Positions 34,058 to 48,600 of a DNA stretch of 64,000 nt are shown one piece after another. A program made the translations under genes and the position numbers. The notes beneath the pieces were generated by a model, which saw only the letters and a program-made list of their open reading frames with translations, was not told the DNA's origin and ran no database searches. The stretch is from Oreocharis arfaki. Lineage: Eukaryota; Chordata; Aves; Passeriformes; Paramythiidae. Each line of letters begins with the position of its first letter. Positions within the stretch are counted from its first letter, which is position 1. The stretch is from the NCBI GenBank assembly GCA_013398015.1, contig VZRR01012739.1:62001-126000 (forward strand), given 5' to 3'.

Positions 34058-37000
34058 GCTTGTACCCTGAATAATCAGTACAGAATTTAAAGACATAAAA
34101 CACATCATTTCATTCTACATTAGCCCTGTGCCACTGTGTTTATTCTTTCATTGCCTGGTGACAGCCAAAGCTGAACTAAATCTCGTTCCTCTCCCTCCAA
34201 TCCTCACTGGAGGAGGTTGCCAACAGGAATACTGGTTTTGCTATTTATGCAACTCAGAAGTTGTCCCAGTAAAAATAAAGAGTCTTGGCATGGGACAAGA
34301 AAACACTGCACTCACAGAACTGGACACTGCCACCCCTTCCCTCATTCCCACCAGGGGTCAATGAAATTCAAATAAATATGGTGACTCACTCGTTGCTCCG
34401 AGCTCCTTCGTTCAGTAAATCATGGATTGATTTAGTGAGTGGTGTGGCAGAGAGGCGTGGAACACAGTGAAATGCATGTGCAGGTGCACAATGGGGCTGA
34501 GTTGACCCAAAGCTGATTTAATAACATCTTACCATTTAATGGCTCTGCATTTTTTTTTTCCACAGAACTGTGTGTTCTTATGTAAGCACATGTTTTTGAC
34601 ACTAGAAGGAGCGTAGCCACTAAATTTTTATACATCCTCTGTGTATCCTTTTCACTTTAAAATCAGGATTTATGAGCTGAAAATGAATTGCATACTTCAT
34701 CTGCACCATGCTTTTCATTTTAATTCATTGCCTGCAACACCATCACAGGGTCCTTTGCTTCATCTGGGTTTCTTGAGCTTTGTTATCATCAAATAGGAGT
34801 AGAAGGAAGTTGTGTTTTGTGTTTCCTTGCGTATTTTTCATTTCACTGGATAAGGAGACTTGAAAAGATGCAGGGGTGAATACAATTCCGTGCAGGAAAC
34901 CAAACATCCTGCCAGGGCACATCCCTGCAAGGTTTGTCTGGTTTGTCTTCAGGCCCCTGCTCTGCTGATCCCCTCTGAACTGAGCAGAAATCAACCTTAG
35001 AAATATGGATGTCATTTGACAAAACGCAGCTGAAAACAACACACTTCAAAGCAAACTTAATGCAGCAAAAAAATATTGTAGCTGGTTCTCCTGGGCTTCT
35101 GGAGGAATGGAAGATTTAGGGTTCAGGTCTGCGAAAATCTTAATACAGGACACTTCCCTTCACAGGTGTGCCTTTGGTAGCTAAGGAATGTTTCCTTTCC
35201 TTAATGGGTGTTTCAGTCTTGATCTTTTTCACCTCACTGAGAAGTGGATTTAAGGATTGGGATGAGGACAGTATGATTGCTTTTTGTTTTATAACCATGT
35301 TATAAACTTTAATGACAATAAACATGAAATCAATCAACACTGGGGTCGAAAAGTCTGAAAAAACCAAAAGGCAGAACAACCAAAGACTAACTCAGGTGAA
35401 ACCCTCTGTGACCGCTACCTGAAGTTCTTCTCAAAGAAAATTTTACTCTTTTTTCCCCCAGTTCTTCCTCCCCCCACAGGGTGCTGAGCTACCTGCTGGG
35501 TTAGACCACAATATCACATCCTTGAGCCATGGAAAATCCTAACTCTCTGATATCACACTGGAGTTCTGAGGTGTGGGATGAAATCTGCACTGGCAAAGCA
35601 GCAGGGAACTTTCAACTTAACAAGTTTATCCCTCACGGGAAGGGACAGGGATGTTTGGAGATCCATCCTATTTCCTCGTGCTCTATTTCTTTATGAAGAG
35701 CGAGGCCTTGGCCTAAGCTGCACCTCTGAATTGCTCAAGTTGGGTGAGGACCAGCTGTTCAAACAAGACAGAAATGATGTCAGCTCCTGGCACACAGCAG
35801 AAAACACAGTAAAGAATCCTGGGTATGTAGGTGCACTCCGAGGGTTGACATTTTTATAAGGAAAGCCAATGCATGGGACATCCTAAAACCCTTCCTATTA
35901 AAAGGAACTTGGTAAGAAATGAAGCACAGTGATAGAAATGTTTGAGTGTGCTTTAAAATGAGGTTACCATAACACTTGATGAATGCTGCTTGAGTCATAC
36001 TGCAATTGCAGTGCATATACAAACTGTTTTAAGATTTATTGTGCAGTAAAAAAGTCTCATTAGAGAGATGTGTGGATATTCAGTGCCATGTAAGTCTCCT
36101 TTTAGCTCCAGGCCAGCTTTCAAATCCTGTTCTGTACTTTTTTTGGAAAGTGGCAAATCCAAACACTTGCATCTGACAGAATTTGAGACAATTAGATATT
36201 AATAGTCAATTTAATATCCTTTTTGTGGATTAAGGAAATAGCACTACAATCCTTTTAAAATTGGAAAAAGGTAAAAGAAGCTTTTACATTCCTGATTTTT
36301 ATACCCATTCCCATTCAAGTATGTTGTTTGGGAAGTAGGGGTGTTTTGTTGCTCTTTTGTGAAACATTTTAATACATTTCAGTGCAAATTTGCTATCAGA
36401 ATTTTTTTAACTGTAAAGATGATGGGATGTATTTTCCTTTATCTTTCTTTGGAATGAAAGGGAGATGTTCTGTGTCAATATGGGTTCAGGTCTGAATGTT
36501 TTACTCCAAACTTCGCCAGAGGTTTGAGGCCAAACTCAGGTCACTTGCTAAACAAATTAATTGGAATTGTTCATTTGCAGTATAACTGATTTCTCCATGA
36601 CTCCTCTTTTATGGAAGTGTGCAGGTTTCTACATCTTTTGCAGCAGATTTTGGTGGAAATTTATAGATTTTATACATCATGGGAGATGTCAGGTCTTGTT
36701 CTTTTTCCCTCAGCACCTCTGCCATCGGTGTCAGGTCAATCCTCATCTTCAAGAAATTCATGTGAGCTACAACCCCCATGCTCCAATCTGTAACAGAGAC
36801 CTGTGATCACCATTTCCTATGAAGTTCTGAGGTCCCTTAATAACTGTTGAAATAGTTTTCTGTCAAGGAAAAATAAATAAAGTGGTTGTAAAAACAAAAA
36901 GTCCCTCCAATGACAGTGAGTGGGGTCTCTGCTGTGCTCATCTCCTGCCAGGAGCACTTTCCACTTGCTTTGTTTGTCTTCCCCCTCTGGTTTTGTCTGT

Positions 37001-40000
37001 GGGGTTGATACACATGAAATATTTCCTGGAAAAAAAAAAACCAACGAAAACACCATAAAACTTTTGCAGTAATATTATTTATTTATCTATTTCTTATTTG
37101 TTTATTTTCTCGGCAATAGGTTTAGAGACTATTCTGCTTTGAAATGCTAAAAAAACCACTTTTCTATAAATGATATAAACTAAACCTCGAAGGCAACTTT
37201 TTTCCCAACCAAAAAGTAAAATTAATTAAGGGGAAAAAAATTAAAATTACTTCAGAGAAAAAATCTACCTTCCTCTTGTGCATCTTTCTTTCTGCCACAC
37301 ACTTCACACTCCCCTCATTTGCCACAAAATCTTTTATTTTGCTGTCTGTATGGATCCTATTTACATTTCTTCTGCAATATCTGCTTTAGAGTTATATGAG
37401 AAAATGTTTGCATATTAATGGCAAGGTAGCAACCCGCAGTGTTCTCTTTAGTTATTTTTATTAGAGCAGCATTATAGAACAAATAATCCATAACTTAAGT
37501 TTGTACATAAAATGTATAAACTTCACCATTACACTCTTCAGCTCTATTTTAAAATCAGCTCTGATGTAAACTTGCAAAAGTAGCTGATTTTTACAAAACA
37601 TAAAGTTTATTGGATACTTTTGAAAATTCTTCCAGTAGCATTAAATCCTGAATAAATTAAATGTCTTAAGGACATTCTGCCTTTTGCCTTCACTGTTGTA
37701 GAAAGCTTAAAACTGAGAGTAAAAATTGGCAAAAGAACTGTGATTTTCTCTTTGACAGAAGCAATTATGGCCACTATTATGAGAAACTGAAAGTGAAAAC
37801 TAACTTAATTTCATGATTTTGAAAGGTAAATTATTCAGGAGTGCTCGAAGGTTGGGACAGATATTTAAATCTGGTGTTTAATGTCCAAAAGCAGCATTTC
37901 ACAGCATACAGCAGTGTTCTACATGTCTCTTCTGTATATTTAGGAAAGGAGACTTGTACTTCAGTATGGAAACATTTCAGCAGTTGAATTTCTCAATAAG
38001 AATATTTAAGTGCTCCTTAAAATGGAAGGGAAATTAGTACTGTATAAGTGGTAGTTTAAACCAAATACGAACAGTGAATTCTTGCCAGAGGTTTGTGAAT
38101 TTTAGAGAACTTCCTGCCTACAGTGAAGGCCCTAAATGGAATTTCTTGTGTCTCACAATTTTGTGGAGAGAATTGAGGAAATTCTAGGCCAGGTGAAATG
38201 ACTGGAAATTCCTGGATATTTCACAGACTTTGTGACAGATATCAGCTGTCACTTGCCATTCCTAAGTCCTTTAATGCCAAAAAGAAAAAAGCCACCAAGT
38301 ATTTCTAAAGCTGACTTGCCCTGTTGTCAAATCTCAGGAATGAGCTGCACTGGTCCTTGCAATAGATCTGGGAATTTCCTCTCACCAGGACAGTCCTCAG
38401 TGGCCTTGCCTTGGAATGACCAGCACAGGCTTTAATAGGAGCCTCATGCAGTAGCATTTTCCGAGGAATTTCCCAGCCTGCCCTTTCCCATCCTGCCGTG
38501 GAGCGGGGCACCGAGCAAAGAGCACTCCACAATTTCCTCTCGGCACGTTTGCAGCTGTTTTTTCAAGCTCAGCATGTGTGTTTTAGAGGCAGGAGAAGGC
38601 CAGGGCACTCCAGGATTGTTGTCTTAAATGAAATTCCAATCAGTCCTCGGGCTGGCTCTCCAGGCAGCCGTTAACTCGCAGGTGTGCTGGACTCAAATGT
38701 GCAGCGTGCTTACACAAAGGAAAGCCAGGCCAGGCCTGTGCAGCTCTGAAATGCTTCTCACTGCGAGGAGAAAGAAGAAAGATAGCTGTGCAAACGTAGT
38801 TGGATGCACACACCTAAAATTAGTAGAGGAATGAGATTTTTGTGCAGTGCACTTTCAAACCTACTGTGCTGAAATGAAGGGGTACCAGGACACCTTATTT
38901 AGGCAGCAGAATCTGACACTCACGGCAGCTTTGCCTATAAAATTCCTGCAAAGTTCCATGTTGGTTTTTGCTACCCACCCGTAACATCCACTGGTGGGGC
39001 ATTAGATAGACCTGATTCATCACCTGACTGTTTGTTTGCTATCCCTGGGTTTTAGTTTCTCTGAAATTATGTTTGTTTCTGAGAGCACAGTGAGGGCTCT
39101 TAAATCTGTTTAGCCCTGCACGTGAAGTGGGCCTGAGTGGCTGACAATGGCTACAAACTATCAGCTTTCGAAAGAATGAAGAGATCTGTGAAGGGCACAG
39201 AAGCTTTCACTTATTAGGATTGTATTTCCCATCCCAGGCCAACATCAATAATCGCAGAGCTGGAGCTCAGCCCTGAGATCTCCTGCAGTTATGTGCAGCA
39301 CAGCTGGCCCTCTGCTGAAGATAAGGATGGTTTTGCTGAGGTAATACACATTACAGGATGTCTTTCTCCTGTTTTTCCTTGCCATCTGGTTACAAATGGC
39401 TGTCTTTACTCCATGCATGGTTATTTCAGATATTTGCCAAAAGAATTCTGATTCTTTAGCTTATTGCCATATGTTGCTGCTGCCTGCTGTCTGATTAAAA
39501 GCCATAAAACAAGCAGTTTGCTTCAGTTTCCATAAGGGATGGGATGTCCATAATCAACACAAGACTTGCAGGAATTTGAAAACAATTCCTTAAAAACTGA
39601 AGATAAACCTTACTGAGAGCAAGCACATTCCTCATGATGATGGGACCTGGGATACTGCTTTTCATCCAGGTGTGTGTGATACCTTCAACTATAAGTTAAG
39701 CTGCCCTGACAAAATCACCATAAAACTAAAATTACCCCAAATTCTTCAGATGAAGAAACTGAGATAAATACTGTGACCTGTGTAATTCCAAGCAGGAGCC
39801 AATATCTGAACCAGAAATTGAGTTTCAGTCAAGTGCCTTAGTCACAAGCACACCCATAATGAGAACAGGCTGTTTTAAAGGCCATTTGTGTTTGTTTCTC
39901 TCCTTCCCATCAGTCTGCTTGTCATCAGAAATGAACCAAAGGAGGAACTGAATGCAAAAAGGAAATATTGAGGTGGGTTTTTTACAGTAAATTCAGATGT

Positions 40001-41818
40001 CTTTAGTCTGTAATAGATAAAATAGAAATAATTTAGTTTATTAGAGGACTGAAATGGTTACATCAAAAATGAACTTTTTTTGTGTACTCTTGCCAGTTTT
40101 TGCATGTTTTGGATGGAAGATGAGGTCCATACAAGGTGTTCTTCATTTTGGCTTTTGGTACACAGTGAATTTCCTCCCCTACACTGAAGTCCACTGGTCT
40201 TTTCCAAGAATAAGAAAAAACTTTACTTTCCCATCAGACTTTTAAGCTAGCATACGTGAGATCCATATTTACTTTGCCAGCTGCCATGGAACAAAGGAAA
40301 ATTCTCAGTGTGTGTAATAACTGACAGCAAAAGCTTTTGGGATGGCCTCTTTGTGTTTCCTTCCCACAGAATATTTTGGGAGGACGTATTTATCCACATT
40401 ATATATTTTGCAAAACCATCACAAAAGCAGGGATTTATAACTACCAAGTAGCAGTTGGACATACCATATTAAGTAGGGTGTTCATAATGCCTTGATAATA
40501 TTCAGCAAGAGTTTAGCCAAAGGGATTTTTTCCTTTGGTTCAAACATTGAACTGATAAAACACTTTCCTGGAACAATGTCTGTGAGTAAGACAGTCTCTG
40601 ACCTTTCCTTTAGATTCAAGTAATTTGCATTTAGACCCATATTCTATGGCTTCAAACCATTCAAGCAGTCCATCACAGAGAAACTTTTCTCTAAAAGCTC
40701 CTGGAGGTGAAATCCTGAGTCCTTTTTTTCCCTTTACCACTGCCAGCTGTGCTGTGCAGATGTGCGACCTCCTTCCTGCCCCACCAAATCCTCAGGCTGG
40801 GGAATGGTGACCCAGCTCAAACTCTGGATCTCCCTCTTGCTGTCCTGGTGACCTTGAGAAAGTGCTTCCCTTCTGCTCAAACTTTCTTTTTCCTCGTGGA
40901 GTGATTGCGTTTTCAGCTTTTGGTGTGAGATTTATGACCTAAATATTAGGTCTGGATTTCTGCTGATTTATTTATTTTTTAACAGGAAACAGTGGCCATC
41001 AATATTCGGATTCCCCTTTTACAGATCACATGGCAGAAACCCAGAGTTTATATTTACTTATCAAAAGCACACCAGAGGTTACCTGATGAGGCAGAAACTT
41101 AAAACAGATTCCCCTGACCCAGCCTAGTTCCTCACACAAAATCTTTGAAAAAGAAATACTGCTGGGTTTTGTCTCTGGTCTCTTCATCTTCTCTCCTCTG
41201 ACTTGTGCTGCTCCTTTCTACATGATTGTACCTATGCAATCACTGTGAGTTAATAGTCACAAGTTCAGATATACCAGACAAAAGAAACAGGTCAGAAGTT
41301 TCATGGTTTTTACACAGTTACAACAAGTGAGCGAAAATAAAGAGACCTGGGAAGAAAAAGACAAGGTAACCTTCCAAAATCAGGATATAGATTTCTGATG
41401 CAGAAGCAATGGTTGAAAAGTCTTCTGGTGTTTCACATCTTGTGCACCTGGAGCTGTCAATATGAGACATTTTCCCACTATTTTCCTTCCAGAATTGCAT
41501 GGCCTCCACTGGTAACAAACACTTCTTATTGTATTGAGGGTAATTTGCCATGAAGAACTTCTTGTTAGTCAGAGCAATTTTGGTTTCTGAATGTGTTTCT
41601 AGAAAATGCTGGTCAGCTATTTTGAAAGCATTAGTTAGCTGGGTTACTGATCCTCATACATTGGGGTTTTTATACAAGAAACTGTGGAAAAGATGTTTGT
41701 GCATTTTATTTTCCCTCAGTAAAACGAGTAGTTTTGAAATGGCAGATCCCATGGCCCTCTGCTTGTCACGCATGATGTTTGAGCCTTATTTTTGCATCCA
41801 GGTCTTCTGAGTCATTCA
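34058..41818. other. Non-coding stretch, no gene seen
   Basis: About 7.8 kb, CR1-free and AT-rich, especially 37.0-38.2 kb. No open frame exceeds 100 codons. A 7-bp hairpin (CCAAAGG at 40517, CCTTTGG at 40532) and an ATTT-rich run at 37072 are the only structures noted. No splice-bounded exon or RNA gene is recognised. Confidence 0.55.
37072..37110. repeat. Degenerate ATTT/TTTATT simple repeat
   Basis: Imperfect four-base units (ATTT, ATCT, CTT interruptions) over about 40 bases, about 30 bases downstream of an 11-base A run at 37030-37040. Confidence 0.75.
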
Positions 41819-41988
41819 GAGAATCACAGAATGGCTTGTGTTGGAAGGGACCAGGAGATCACCTCGTTCCAATGCTCCTGTCATTCATGGGACACCTTCA
41901 CTGTCCCAGGTTGCTCCAAGCCACATCCAATCTGGCCTTGGATATCTCCAGGCATCCAGGGGCAGCCACAGCTTCCCTGGGTAACCAA
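41819..41988 (-). mobile_element. CR1 LINE fragment, 3' end
   Basis: The plus strand reads AGAATCACAGAATGGCTTGT, GTTGGAAGGGACC, TCCCAGGTTGCTCCAAGCC, TCCAATCTGGCCTTGGATAT, CATCCAGGGGCAGCCACAGC, TTCCCTGGGTAACC. This is a reverse-complemented CR1 tail of the 4862/9850/49018 type, 5'-truncated to about 170 bp. The open frames over it are incidental. Confidence 0.95.
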
Positions 41989-42483
41989 TTTCAGCTCGAC
42001 CTCAGCTCCTTTCAAACTGCTTTGCAAAATAATGCTGGAAATTGGGAACAGGGATAAAGGATGGAGCTCCATGTTTATTCTCTGCAATTCTGCACCATTT
42101 GATGGCTCTAATCTTCTACCTGGTGGTGATCAGTAGTGTGAATTCATGGAATTTCAATGATCCAGAAAGAAGGGTTGGTCCATGCTGTGTAATGATTCAA
42201 TTCTGCAAAGTGTGCACCTTGTTTTGCCAGTGGTTTTCTACTGACATTTTTGGAGTTGTTGAAAAAATGCTCCAAATCACCTAGAATGGATTAAAAAAGC
42301 ATTTAGGGTGCTTCTTTGGGGTACATCAGCTCAGGATGCTGAAGGTAGGTCTATAAATTAGATAGCTCAGGAAATTGATGAGAGCAAAGCAGCCTCAATG
42401 CAGATGATGGTTTGGTGCAGAGCCTGCCAAAGACTGAAGACTTTTTCCTTAATATATTGAGTTCAAAATATTACATCTGAATA
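41989..42483. other. Non-coding spacer between two CR1 fragments
   Basis: About 500 bp of unique sequence with no gene or repeat recognised. The two flanking CR1 fragments belong to different subfamilies, so they were separate insertions. Confidence 0.55.
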
Positions 42484-42601
42484 CACAGAATTGCAGAATA
42501 TCCTGAGCTGGAAGGGACTCACAAGGATCATCCAACTCCTGGCCCTGCACAGGACATCCCAACAATCCCACCCCGTGCCTGAGGGTGCTGTCCAAACACT
42601 C
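42484..42601 (-). mobile_element. CR1 LINE fragment, second subfamily type
   Basis: The plus strand reads ACAGAATTGCAGAATATCCT, GAGCTGGAAGGGACTCACAA, GGATCATCCAACTCCTGGCC, CTGCACAGGACATCCCAACA, ATCCCACCCCGTGCCTGAG, then GTGCTGTCCAAACACTC. It is the antisense counterpart of the tail at 32490-32805, about 118 bp long. A 173-codon open frame (42585-43106) begins inside it at GTG and has no support as a gene. Confidence 0.93.
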
Positions 42602-45600
42602 AGTAATATGTTTAAAGATTCAGAAAAACATTAAAACTGGGGGAAATTGTGGGTTTAGAATCTTGCTTTTGCTGCTTCTTGGAGATTTGGAATATTATAA
42701 GTTTTGGGTCACTGAGAGATGCAGTTTTTTACCCTTTCCTGTTCTTACCTTTCTGTTCCATTCCACTTCCAAGGAATTTCTTCTCAACACGATGCAAAAT
42801 ATATCAGGCAAGAGGAGAGACAGAGTCATCTCTGATATTTCCATGCAATGGGAAAATAATTTCCTATTTGTATCCAGGCATGATGTTGATTTCTCACAGA
42901 TGCCTTCATTACATGCACCAAGAGGAAGACAGAAGAGCAGCAGGGAAGGTGGTGTTTATCTTATTTCCTCCACCTGTGCTGAACAGCCACACTCTGTAGC
43001 ACTGGATAAAGCAGGGAGAAGATTGCTGGCAAAGTGGGGTAATCTTACATACACATCATTATGGGCTGAGTTAAGATACTGGACTTCAAATCACTTTACA
43101 GCCTAGAGGGAAAATAAACTTACTCTTCTGGGCTGGCTGTTGCATGAAATGCAGCCTTTTCCTGCAGGGTTTCGCCCCTTGAAGATTTATTCTCTGTTTC
43201 CTCTTCGTAAATCCCAGATGAACTTTTAAATCCAGGATAGTTTGAAGCCACTGAACTTCCATAAGCCTTGCTCTAGCAGCTGATTTGCATGGAACACAGA
43301 AGTCTGAGGGAGGAATGAGTGCAGACTAGAATGTACCATAGATCTATGCCAGAAGCTTTGAACTCAGGTACAAGTGAATCATTTCCAAGGACTCTGGCCC
43401 ACACAATGGAATATTTCCTGTCTGGATGAATTACACGCTGCCTGGGTGGGCTTCTGAATGGTGAGAAAAAAAAGGCCCAAAGATTAAAAAGTCTCTGATG
43501 TACTTAAGTGAGGGAAGCAGCCCAATGAAACTCTGAAACGCCAGGGCTGCTGCAAATGCTTTGGGTTTGTCCTGCCATAAGCTGATCAAAGTGTATGTGA
43601 AAGGCAACAGAGTGTTTTGCTGTACAAAACACCCTCATTATCTCCTTTCTTTCCAGCAAATATATAAAAGCAATAATTTTAAGTTTTCCTCTCAGTTTCC
43701 AGATTGAAAAGAAGGGAAAAAAAGTACACAACTTTTCAATTTCCATTATCGAAGCACGTCATTTGAACATCTGCTCTCCTTAGGTGGAGGCTGAGGAGGG
43801 GAACCAAAAAATGATGTCAGCTTCAAACCTTCCCATTTCTGAAAAGAGGGGGATTTCCAACTGGTGAGAGTTAGAGAGAAGTTTCCCTGGACTGGGTTCT
43901 TCAGGTTCCAGCCCCCTTTGGGTGTGAGATATTGGACCTCAAGCAGCCAGGGTTGATCAGGGCTGTAGGGCATCTTCAAGTTGTTTTGTGACACAGCCTG
44001 GAGAGAACCATCTAAGAACTGACGGATCCCACTGGGTGGATTTCTGGGAGTGTGGCTGCAGGAGCAAAAGCTTTATTTTGCATAAAGTGCAACGCGTTTT
44101 CCTTAGGGCTAAAAGTGAATTATTTCTCATGGCCCACTTTGAAAGTGTTTGCTGTGGTGAAAAGCTGAAGTTTCTCATCTGTTGCCACCAGAGCAATGGT
44201 TTGTTTCCATTTAACACTGTGCAAGCAGCTGATGGGCACCCATCATACCCCAGAGCACTCAGAAATCCACATATCCCATTCCACCGCTTCCTGCAATAAC
44301 CATGCTGCCTTCCCAAAAGAACCAGGTTTATTTTGGACCACCTTCCCACAGTGGGGACCAGTCTCTCCACTTGCTCATCCCTGAGAAAACAGGAACAAAC
44401 AGAGCAAAGTCCCACAGCAGCAGCATTTCCAAGGGAGGGGGTGGAAGTCAATTTGTTTAATATCTGTGAACCAACCTTCGAGATGAGCTCATGGTGTCTG
44501 TGAGGAACGAGGCCTGCAGGCCCCAAGGCTCCAAGCCCTGGTGTTATCCTTCTCAGTTTATTATGTTTTCAGCTAAAATTTAATGTAACTGAACAGTTTG
44601 ATCCAAGATTAACAAAAATCAATCCCTCATGTAACTCCATTAAATGCATTGGAGCTGCACCAAGCATGACTTTGGCCCATTCAGTGTTTCCTCTGAAGAT
44701 GTGAATCATCTTTAACACAACTTCACTGATTTAACATTTTGGACAACAGACTGATACCAGCAATTCTACAAAACCTCAGAAGCCATCCTCAGAAATTTCC
44801 ATAACTCCATTTTTTTTCAAAACCACATGGAAACTCTTGTAGTTGTGCTGAATGAAACATCAGAACTTGTATAGAAAACTCATAAATATCTCATTTTCAG
44901 GCATTGCTTAGCACTGAAGTTTCTGGCAGTAGTTTTCCTCTGAAATAAGGGGGCTGTTGTTCCTAATATTCAGTATTGTGACTTTGAATGCGATCTCTCA
45001 GGCTTTCTGTCTAAACCATTCCCTTTCTGTGCAGTTTTGGTACTACATGTGATCTGCCCTGTGAGTAGGATGCTTTAGTCCTATTTCCCAGAAGAATAAT
45101 GACGCCAACATGTAAATTCTACTTTTTGTTGGTAGAAATTTGCAGCATTTTTTGTTCAAATGCCTCAGCCAGGTTTTCTGAATCTAAACAGATTTCAAGT
45201 TGCATTCTTATAGCTGTATCAAAATGGTTTAATTCAGCTTTCATTGACAGTGACCTCAAGTCCAAGTTTTTATTCTGATTAATTCTGCAATATACCCCTT
45301 TTCCTGATGATTTGGCCAAGATGGTGAGTTTCAGTCTTTTTCACTGTAGAATTAATATTTCTAAGGACATCAACCAGTATATTTATAAAATAATAACTTA
45401 CCAAAAGGCACTCATTAGAACTTGAACTCCTCAACAAATATGTTAAAGATCTTTAGGCTCAGTTCACCAATGCTGAATGTCTTCAGCAGAATGAAATCTT
45501 TTATCTTGGGTATGGCAGTGAGGAGTGCCATAAAGGAATGCTAAAAATGAAACAGTTTTGGGTTTTAGGACAAGATTTAATAGAAGCACTGAGAATCTGT

Positions 45601-48600
45601 GAAACAAATATCTCAAAACCAAAGAGATCTCCATAGCAAAATTATTTGAAGATTTGTATAATTTATTTGGAAAACCACCAGAAGAATTAGAAAATTTTTT
45701 TGCAGGAAGGAGGACAATTTATCCATGGAGCTTATGGAAAATTCACTGTCTTTAGCTCCTTGAAAATCGAGTCTTTTTTTCTTGACACAGCAATGAAAAT
45801 CATGGCAAAGAGCTGTTCAAAGTGTATTTTGTCATAATGAAGAATAGTTCATTAAGTCAGAGTTAATTTAAGGATCATTTCCTCCTCTGAAGAAAAGGCC
45901 TTGATCTAGAAGCAGCCTGATTGAATGTATGTCCCAAAATCCTCTTGCTGAAGGGGAAATCTTTTTTCCTTAACGTTCACATATTTGGAAGCACTCTTGT
46001 GTGCTTATCTTTGTTCCTGTAATGAAAGAGGAATTCATTCAGCACTTCTTGCTCAGGATTTCAGTGCCTCTGGTGAGTCACAGCTAAAAATATTGGAGAG
46101 GATATTTAGGAGCAAAGGGGTGTATTGGGAGTCTATGAGATATTCTCCCCAAATTCAGGATGAATTACAATAAAGAAAGTGGATGTTGGATCCCATTGAG
46201 TCACTGAAGGAATTCCATTTAAAAAAAGTTGAGTGACTGAGGATCCCTTATGTGTTCCAGCAAAAGAGGGAGAGGCAAAGCAGTACCTTTACCTCACAGA
46301 GTTAATAAGTGAGAATTTGTATTTTCAGATGAAATTTGCCCTTCATACTGAAAGTAATCTTAATTTAAATGCACAGGATTATCTACATGACATATGTCAC
46401 TGTATAAACTCATCACAGTATAATCACCATCATGTGCTTTAAAGCTTTTCTTTTGTGGTTCAAAAGTACCATTAAGGATGCTTTGACTTTCTGGTTATTG
46501 TTTTTTCTCTGACCTGCACCAAAGATCTCACAGATCTGAAAGCAGTAAAACTAATCTGAGCCTGTATTCTGATCAGTATCTTATGTTTAGGCTATCTAAT
46601 ATTATACTCTTAAAAAAAACCCCGAAACTAAACACAATCTTTCCCTAAGTTATTTTTGAACATCCACTATGTGATTACATACGTTAGGATTGCAAGTCCA
46701 GGAGTCAGCATTCATTAATCACTAAAACCACGATTAATTGCATGAGCATGTTTCACATTTCCTTCCTTTTCCTTTTGGAACTTCCAGTCTCGTTTCCAGT
46801 TTCTCAAAACCCTCCTTCCAGCAAAATAAATGCAGGTGGCTCCTGGGCTCCTCTGCTTTCTTCTCCTTATTTGCTAAGCTGGCTACAAAGCATCAAGAAA
46901 ACTCCTGGAGCAGAGGGCATTCCTGTTTATTTGTTTATATCAGTTTGTTTATATCAGTTTGTTTATATCTGGTACTACAGTGTCTCGCACAGCTGGGGGA
47001 AAAATCCAAAATATTCGGCAAAAAACACTTAGGAAAAGGATCAAACAAATCAGCAAGTTTTCACTTACCTGAGAACAGATGTTTAAAAGGTACCAACACC
47101 TGGGACACAGGCGAAAACAGAAGAATATATGGTGGTGCCAGGTCCAGTGCCAAGAGCTTCCTCCAAATAGTGAAACAAGTGGAGCTTTTGTACAATTTGA
47201 AAACTGGAGGTAGTGAAAAGAATTGAAGTGAAGGACCATTAATTTTAAAACATTAATCTCAGAAGTAATTTCCATGTCCATTTGACTAAGGTCTTTTTTT
47301 TCTAAAACTACAGTCACAGAATCTCCTCGGTTTTAGCTGAAGGAAGATGAGGGTTGTGTAAATATTTGCAATAAGGCCACTTAGCTAAAAACCTGTGTGT
47401 TTCATTGGGGTTAATTAGCCACAACTTATTAATTATGCATATGAATTTCCCACTATTCCACCATAAGCCCACATCCACGTATTTCTCTATATATTTGTGG
47501 GAACATGAGGCACAGCAGTTTCCACAGTATAATGTCTTGAATGATATTTTTTTAGCAAATAGAACAGAACTGTTGTCCCATTTGTTCCTGTTTTGCTGAA
47601 GGATTAGGCATGGAAGGTGTTGGATCTCCTTAAAATATGAATACAGGCACAGATTTTGCTTCCAACAGCTTGCAGAAGGCTGGACCCAAAGTGTCTGGGA
47701 TGCCCATGTATGGGAATTTCTGAACTCCAGTAATGCCTCAAACCCATCAAGGTAGGTGGTAATGCACAACTGGGCTCCACTGAGAAATATCTCACTGCTT
47801 TCACTTGATTAAGTGAAAACAACTGCCTTGAGGGGCTCATTATGATGAAATCCATCAGATGTTAAAGAATTTAGATCAGAAGGAAGAGGGTGGTGACTCC
47901 AGCCCTCGATGTGTCCCCAGTCCAACTGGTTTCATAGCAGCTGCGAGTTAAACGCTATTCACACCGTTCAGGCCTTGAAGCACTTCTCAGATATGTCAAG
48001 TTTTCCAGCCCTTAAAAACCAGTTCTTCTGCCATTTGATTCCTGATTTACACTGGAGACCATTTGACTCATCACTAAATTATCTTCAGGCTGTAATACTG
48101 AGGGGATTACAAGTAACTCCCTTTATAACCATTAATCCTATTGCATATTGTGTTTCTCTTTCTCAAACATATATATTTTATTGTTAAAAACTCACAGATC
48201 AGTAGAAAAATGTACATGGATGTCAAAACAGATGTATTCTGTACTTGTGGACAATCCATGGACCTTGTAAGTCACAATAACTGTAATTAAATTATCTGAG
48301 GTAGAGCTCATTCTTATTTTACCAGAGAGAATGCAGGTTTGGATCTGGCAGATCCATCTGGATTAATCTTAAAGCCCACTGACACTTAATGCACATAAAT
48401 TTAATTATAATACAATTCCCAGGAGTTTTTAATCTTCCTCATGCAAGTTTGATATTATTGGTTCAATAAACCATATTGCTAAAGGAAACATGGCCTGGCA
48501 GAAGACCTGCCCCTGTTGGTCATTTTCTTTGATCATATACTGCCATTGGTTTTGCCACTGGATTTTGTGTTATTCTGACAAAACTGATCTAAACAGTTAT

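Noticed and set aside
42585..43106. 173-codon plus-strand open frame
   Set aside because: Its GTG start is inside the CR1 tail at 42484-42601, and the rest shows no family resemblance.
43957..44526. 189-codon minus-strand open frame, the longest in the window
   Set aside because: It begins at TTG, has no recognisable domain, is overlapped by opposed frames of 103 and 62 codons, and has no visible gene context. An exon cannot be excluded without alignments or transcripts.
46738..47226. 162-codon plus-strand open frame
   Set aside because: Begins at TTG and runs through the 14-bp minisatellite, which would be unusual for a constrained exon.
47314..47769. 151-codon minus-strand open frame
   Set aside because: TTG start, no domain, and overlapped by a 64-codon frame on the other strand.
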